Below, piece after piece: positions 62,130-64,000 of a stretch of 64,000 bases of DNA. The stretch is from assembly GCF_014851865.1 (NCBI RefSeq), contig NZ_JACVAM010000001.1, forward strand, positions 682,001-746,000. Direction: 5' to 3'. Origin of the DNA: Pseudomonas sp. PDM16. GTDB lineage: Bacteria > Pseudomonadota > Gammaproteobacteria > Pseudomonadales > Pseudomonadaceae. Position numbers and translations under genes: made by a program. Under the pieces are notes generated by a model. That model was not told where the DNA came from and searched no databases. It saw only the letters and a program-made list of their open reading frames with translations. How positions within the stretch are numbered: the first letter of the stretch is position 1; each line of letters starts with the position of its first letter.

Positions 62130-63167
62130 ATGACCGACCAGACCCAGCAATTCGCCAGTGACAACTATTCCGGCATCTGCCCGGAGGCTTGGGCCGCCAT
62201 GGCCGAGGCCAACCTCGGCCACCAGCGAGCCTATGGCGACGACCAGTGGACGGCCCGTGCGGCTGACCATTTCCGCCAGCTGTTCGAGACCGACTGCGAA
62301 GTGTTCTTTGCCTTCAATGGTACCGCCGCCAACTCGCTGGCCCTGGCCTCGATGTGCCAGAGCTACCACAGCGTGATCTGTTCGGAGACCGCCCACGTCG
62401 AGACCGATGAGTGCGGTGCGCCGGAGTTCTTCTCCAACGGCTCCAAGCTGCTCACCGCGCGTACCGAGCTGGGCAAGCTGACGCAGGACTCGATCCGCGA
62501 GGTGGCGCTCAAGCGCCAGGATATCCACTACCCCAAACCCCGCGTGGTGACCCTGACTCAGGCCACCGAGGTCGGCACGGTGTATCGCCCCGAGGAAGTG
62601 CGGGCCATCAGCGAGGTGTGCAATGAGCTCAATCTCAACCTGCACATGGACGGCGCGCGCTTCTCCAACGCCTGCGCTTCGCTCGGCTGCAGCCCGGCCG
62701 AGCTGACCTGGAAGGCCGGCGTCGACGTGCTGTGCTTCGGCGGCACCAAGAACGGCATGGCGGTGGGCGAGGCCATTTTGTTCTTCAACAAGGCTTTGGC
62801 CGAGGACTTCGACTACCGCTGCAAGCAGGCCGGTCAGTTGGCTTCGAAGATGCGTTACCTGTCGGCTCCCTGGGTCGGCCTGCTGCAGGACGATGCCTGG
62901 TTGCGCTACGCCAACCACGCCAACCGCTGCGCGCGTCTGCTGGCTGAGCTGGTGGCCGATGTGCCGGGCGTGAGCCTGATGTTCCCGGTCGAGGCCAACG
63001 GCGTATTCCTGCAGCTGTCGGAAGCCGCCCTGGAGCGTCTGCGCGAATGGGGCTGGCGTTTCTACACCTTCATCGGTGCTGGTGGCGCCCGCTTCATGTG
63101 CTCCTGGGATACCGAAGAGGCGCGGGTGCGCGAGCTGGCGGCCGATATTCGTCGAGCCATGGCCTGA
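62130..63167 (+). CDS. ltaE: Low-specificity L-threonine aldolase
   Basis: A 345-aa PLP enzyme (beta-eliminating lyase family) that splits L-threonine and L-allo-threonine into glycine and acetaldehyde. Visible are SDNYSGICPEAW at the N terminus, the substrate-side MDGARFSNA and the PLP lysine in CFGGTKNGM. Length and sequence fit the characterised Pseudomonas enzyme (also called ltaA). The start is the first ATG of the frame. Confidence 0.93.
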   Translation: MTDQTQQFASDNYSGICPEAWAAMAEANLGHQRAYGDDQWTARAADHFRQLFETDCEVFFAFNGTAANSLALASMCQSYHSVICSETAHVETDECGAPEFFSNGSKLLTARTELGKLTQDSIREVALKRQDIHYPKPRVVTLTQATEVGTVYRPEEVRAISEVCNELNLNLHMDGARFSNACASLGCSPAELTWKAGVDVLCFGGTKNGMAVGEAILFFNKALAEDFDYRCKQAGQLASKMRYLSAPWVGLLQDDAWLRYANHANRCARLLAELVADVPGVSLMFPVEANGVFLQLSEAALERLREWGWRFYTFIGAGGARFMCSWDTEEARVRELAADIRRAMA

Positions 63168-63260
63168 GTGCCGACGAAAGGCAGGGTGCGGTGCAGTGGG
63201 GCTGACTAATGTTTTTAGTCCCACTGACCTTCTTTTCCGCTTCGCCGGAGAATCACCCTC

Positions 63261-64000
63261 ATGGAAATCAACCGTCTCTTCGACCAGTTGCACAGCCTTC
63301 CCAGCATCCCCAAGGTCGCCCAGGACCTGATCCAGCAGTTCGACAACCCCAACACCAACCTCGACGCAGTCGCGCGCAACATCAACCTCGACCCGGTGAT
63401 CGCCGCCAAGGTGCTGCGCCTGGCCAACTCTGCACGCTTTCGCGGCGCCCGCGAGGCAACTAGCGTCGAAGACGCGGCCTCGCGACTGGGCTTCAACACC
63501 CTGCGTACGCTGGTGCTGGCCTCGGCGGTGACGGGTGCCTTCAAGACCGATTCCGGCTTCGACCTCAAGGCTTTCTGGCTGCACAGCTTCCAGGTGGCGA
63601 GCATCTGCCGGTTGCTGGCCAAGACCCGTGGTGTGGCGATGGAGACGGCCTTTACCTGCGGCATGATGCACAACATCGGTGAGCTGCTGATCCAGACCGG
63701 CGCCCCCGAGCTGGCGGCACGCCTCAACCGCAGCGGCAAGACCGACGCTGCCGGCCGCGTGGCGCTGGAGACCCTGCAACTGGGCTTTGGCTTCCCCGAG
63801 GTAGGCGCCGAGCTGGCCCGGCGCTGGCAACTGCCGGAGGTCATCCAGCAGGCCATCGCACTGCAGGCTCGTCCGCATCAGGCACCAGTGGATATGCCGC
63901 TGCCGCGGCTGGTTGCCCAGGCGGTCCTCATTGCCGAGGCGCTGCGCCAGCACAACGGTGACCTCGGCAAGACCCGCGAGGAGCTGGACAGCCCGTTGTG
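63261..64000 (+). CDS. HDOD domain signalling protein (3' truncated by window edge)
   Basis: ATG 63261, with GGAG 10 nt upstream, opens a frame that runs to the right edge without a stop. The visible 246 residues form an HDOD domain: LPSIPKVAQDLIQQ at the N terminus, LDPVIAAKVLRLANSA, RLGFNTLRTLVLASAV and GMMHNIGELLI. HDOD proteins lack the phosphohydrolase residues of true HD-GYP enzymes and act as signalling or regulatory adaptors. Any C-terminal domain lies outside the window. Confidence 0.88.
   Translation, partial: MEINRLFDQLHSLPSIPKVAQDLIQQFDNPNTNLDAVARNINLDPVIAAKVLRLANSARFRGAREATSVEDAASRLGFNTLRTLVLASAVTGAFKTDSGFDLKAFWLHSFQVASICRLLAKTRGVAMETAFTCGMMHNIGELLIQTGAPELAARLNRSGKTDAAGRVALETLQLGFGFPEVGAELARRWQLPEVIQQAIALQARPHQAPVDMPLPRLVAQAVLIAEALRQHNGDLGKTREELDSPL

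Noticed and set aside
62031..63953. 640-codon minus-strand open frame opposite the threonine aldolase and HDOD genes
   Set aside because: Runs across two well-supported genes on the other strand and has shadow composition.

Overview
The window is a chromosomal stretch of a high-GC gammaproteobacterium that is almost certainly a Pseudomonas outside the core P. aeruginosa lineage. Evidence is the algB-kinB pair, a split pyruvate carboxylase with its LysR regulator, an lhp hydroxyproline island, a D-rhamnan (A-band/common polysaccharide antigen) cluster and ampDh2. Gene blocks that I remember as separate in P. aeruginosa PAO1 lie next to each other here. No tRNA, rRNA, CRISPR array, insertion sequence or prophage was seen.

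Layout. 1-1731: an AT-rich O-acyltransferase with an SGNH domain, cut by the left edge. 1.8-5.4 kb: pbpG, then zwf divergent from an RpiR-type regulator with a HexR-like operator between them. 5.5-20.1 kb: a hydroxyproline catabolism island with epimerase and oxidase (lhpA, lhpBFE), AraC regulator (lhpR), an ABC transporter, aconitase X (lhpI), a second proline-racemase-family enzyme, lhpC, a 2-oxoglutarate semialdehyde dehydrogenase and a pyrroline-2-carboxylate reductase. 20.2-29.2 kb: the D-rhamnan O-polysaccharide cluster rmd-gmd-wbpW-wzm-wzt-wbpX-wbpY-wbpZ on the minus strand.

29.4-34.7 kb is the most unusual region. It is a compact divergent locus for polyprenyl-phosphate-linked D-arabinofuranose, chemistry best known from mycobacterial cell walls: a UbiA-type phosphoribosyltransferase, a DUF212 candidate phosphatase, GtrA, DprE1, DprE2 and a multispanning GT-C-like protein. 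A related pathway is known in Pseudomonas strains that put D-arabinofuranose on type IV pilins. The membrane glycosyltransferase here has no assigned acceptor, and the DprE1 has Ala where mycobacterial enzymes have the benzothiazinone-reactive Cys.

34.7-64 kb: hemF-aroE; a FecI/FecR/TonB-receptor signalling set; a SpmA/SpmB-like fusion protein; three small stress-type proteins; algB-kinB with two small exported or membrane proteins; a minus-strand signalling operon (hybrid kinase, CheR, CheB, receiver-kinase) with a divergent response regulator; a lipoprotein; ampDh2; a MarC protein; a GntR regulator; pycR/pycA/pycB; a DUF1127 protein; a low-specificity threonine aldolase; and an HDOD protein cut by the right edge.

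A 14-bp palindrome (TTTCGTATACGAAA or close variants) occurs upstream of lhpC, upstream of the lhp ABC transporter operon and upstream of the GntR gene 41-47 kb away. This suggests that the GntR protein controls the island in trans.
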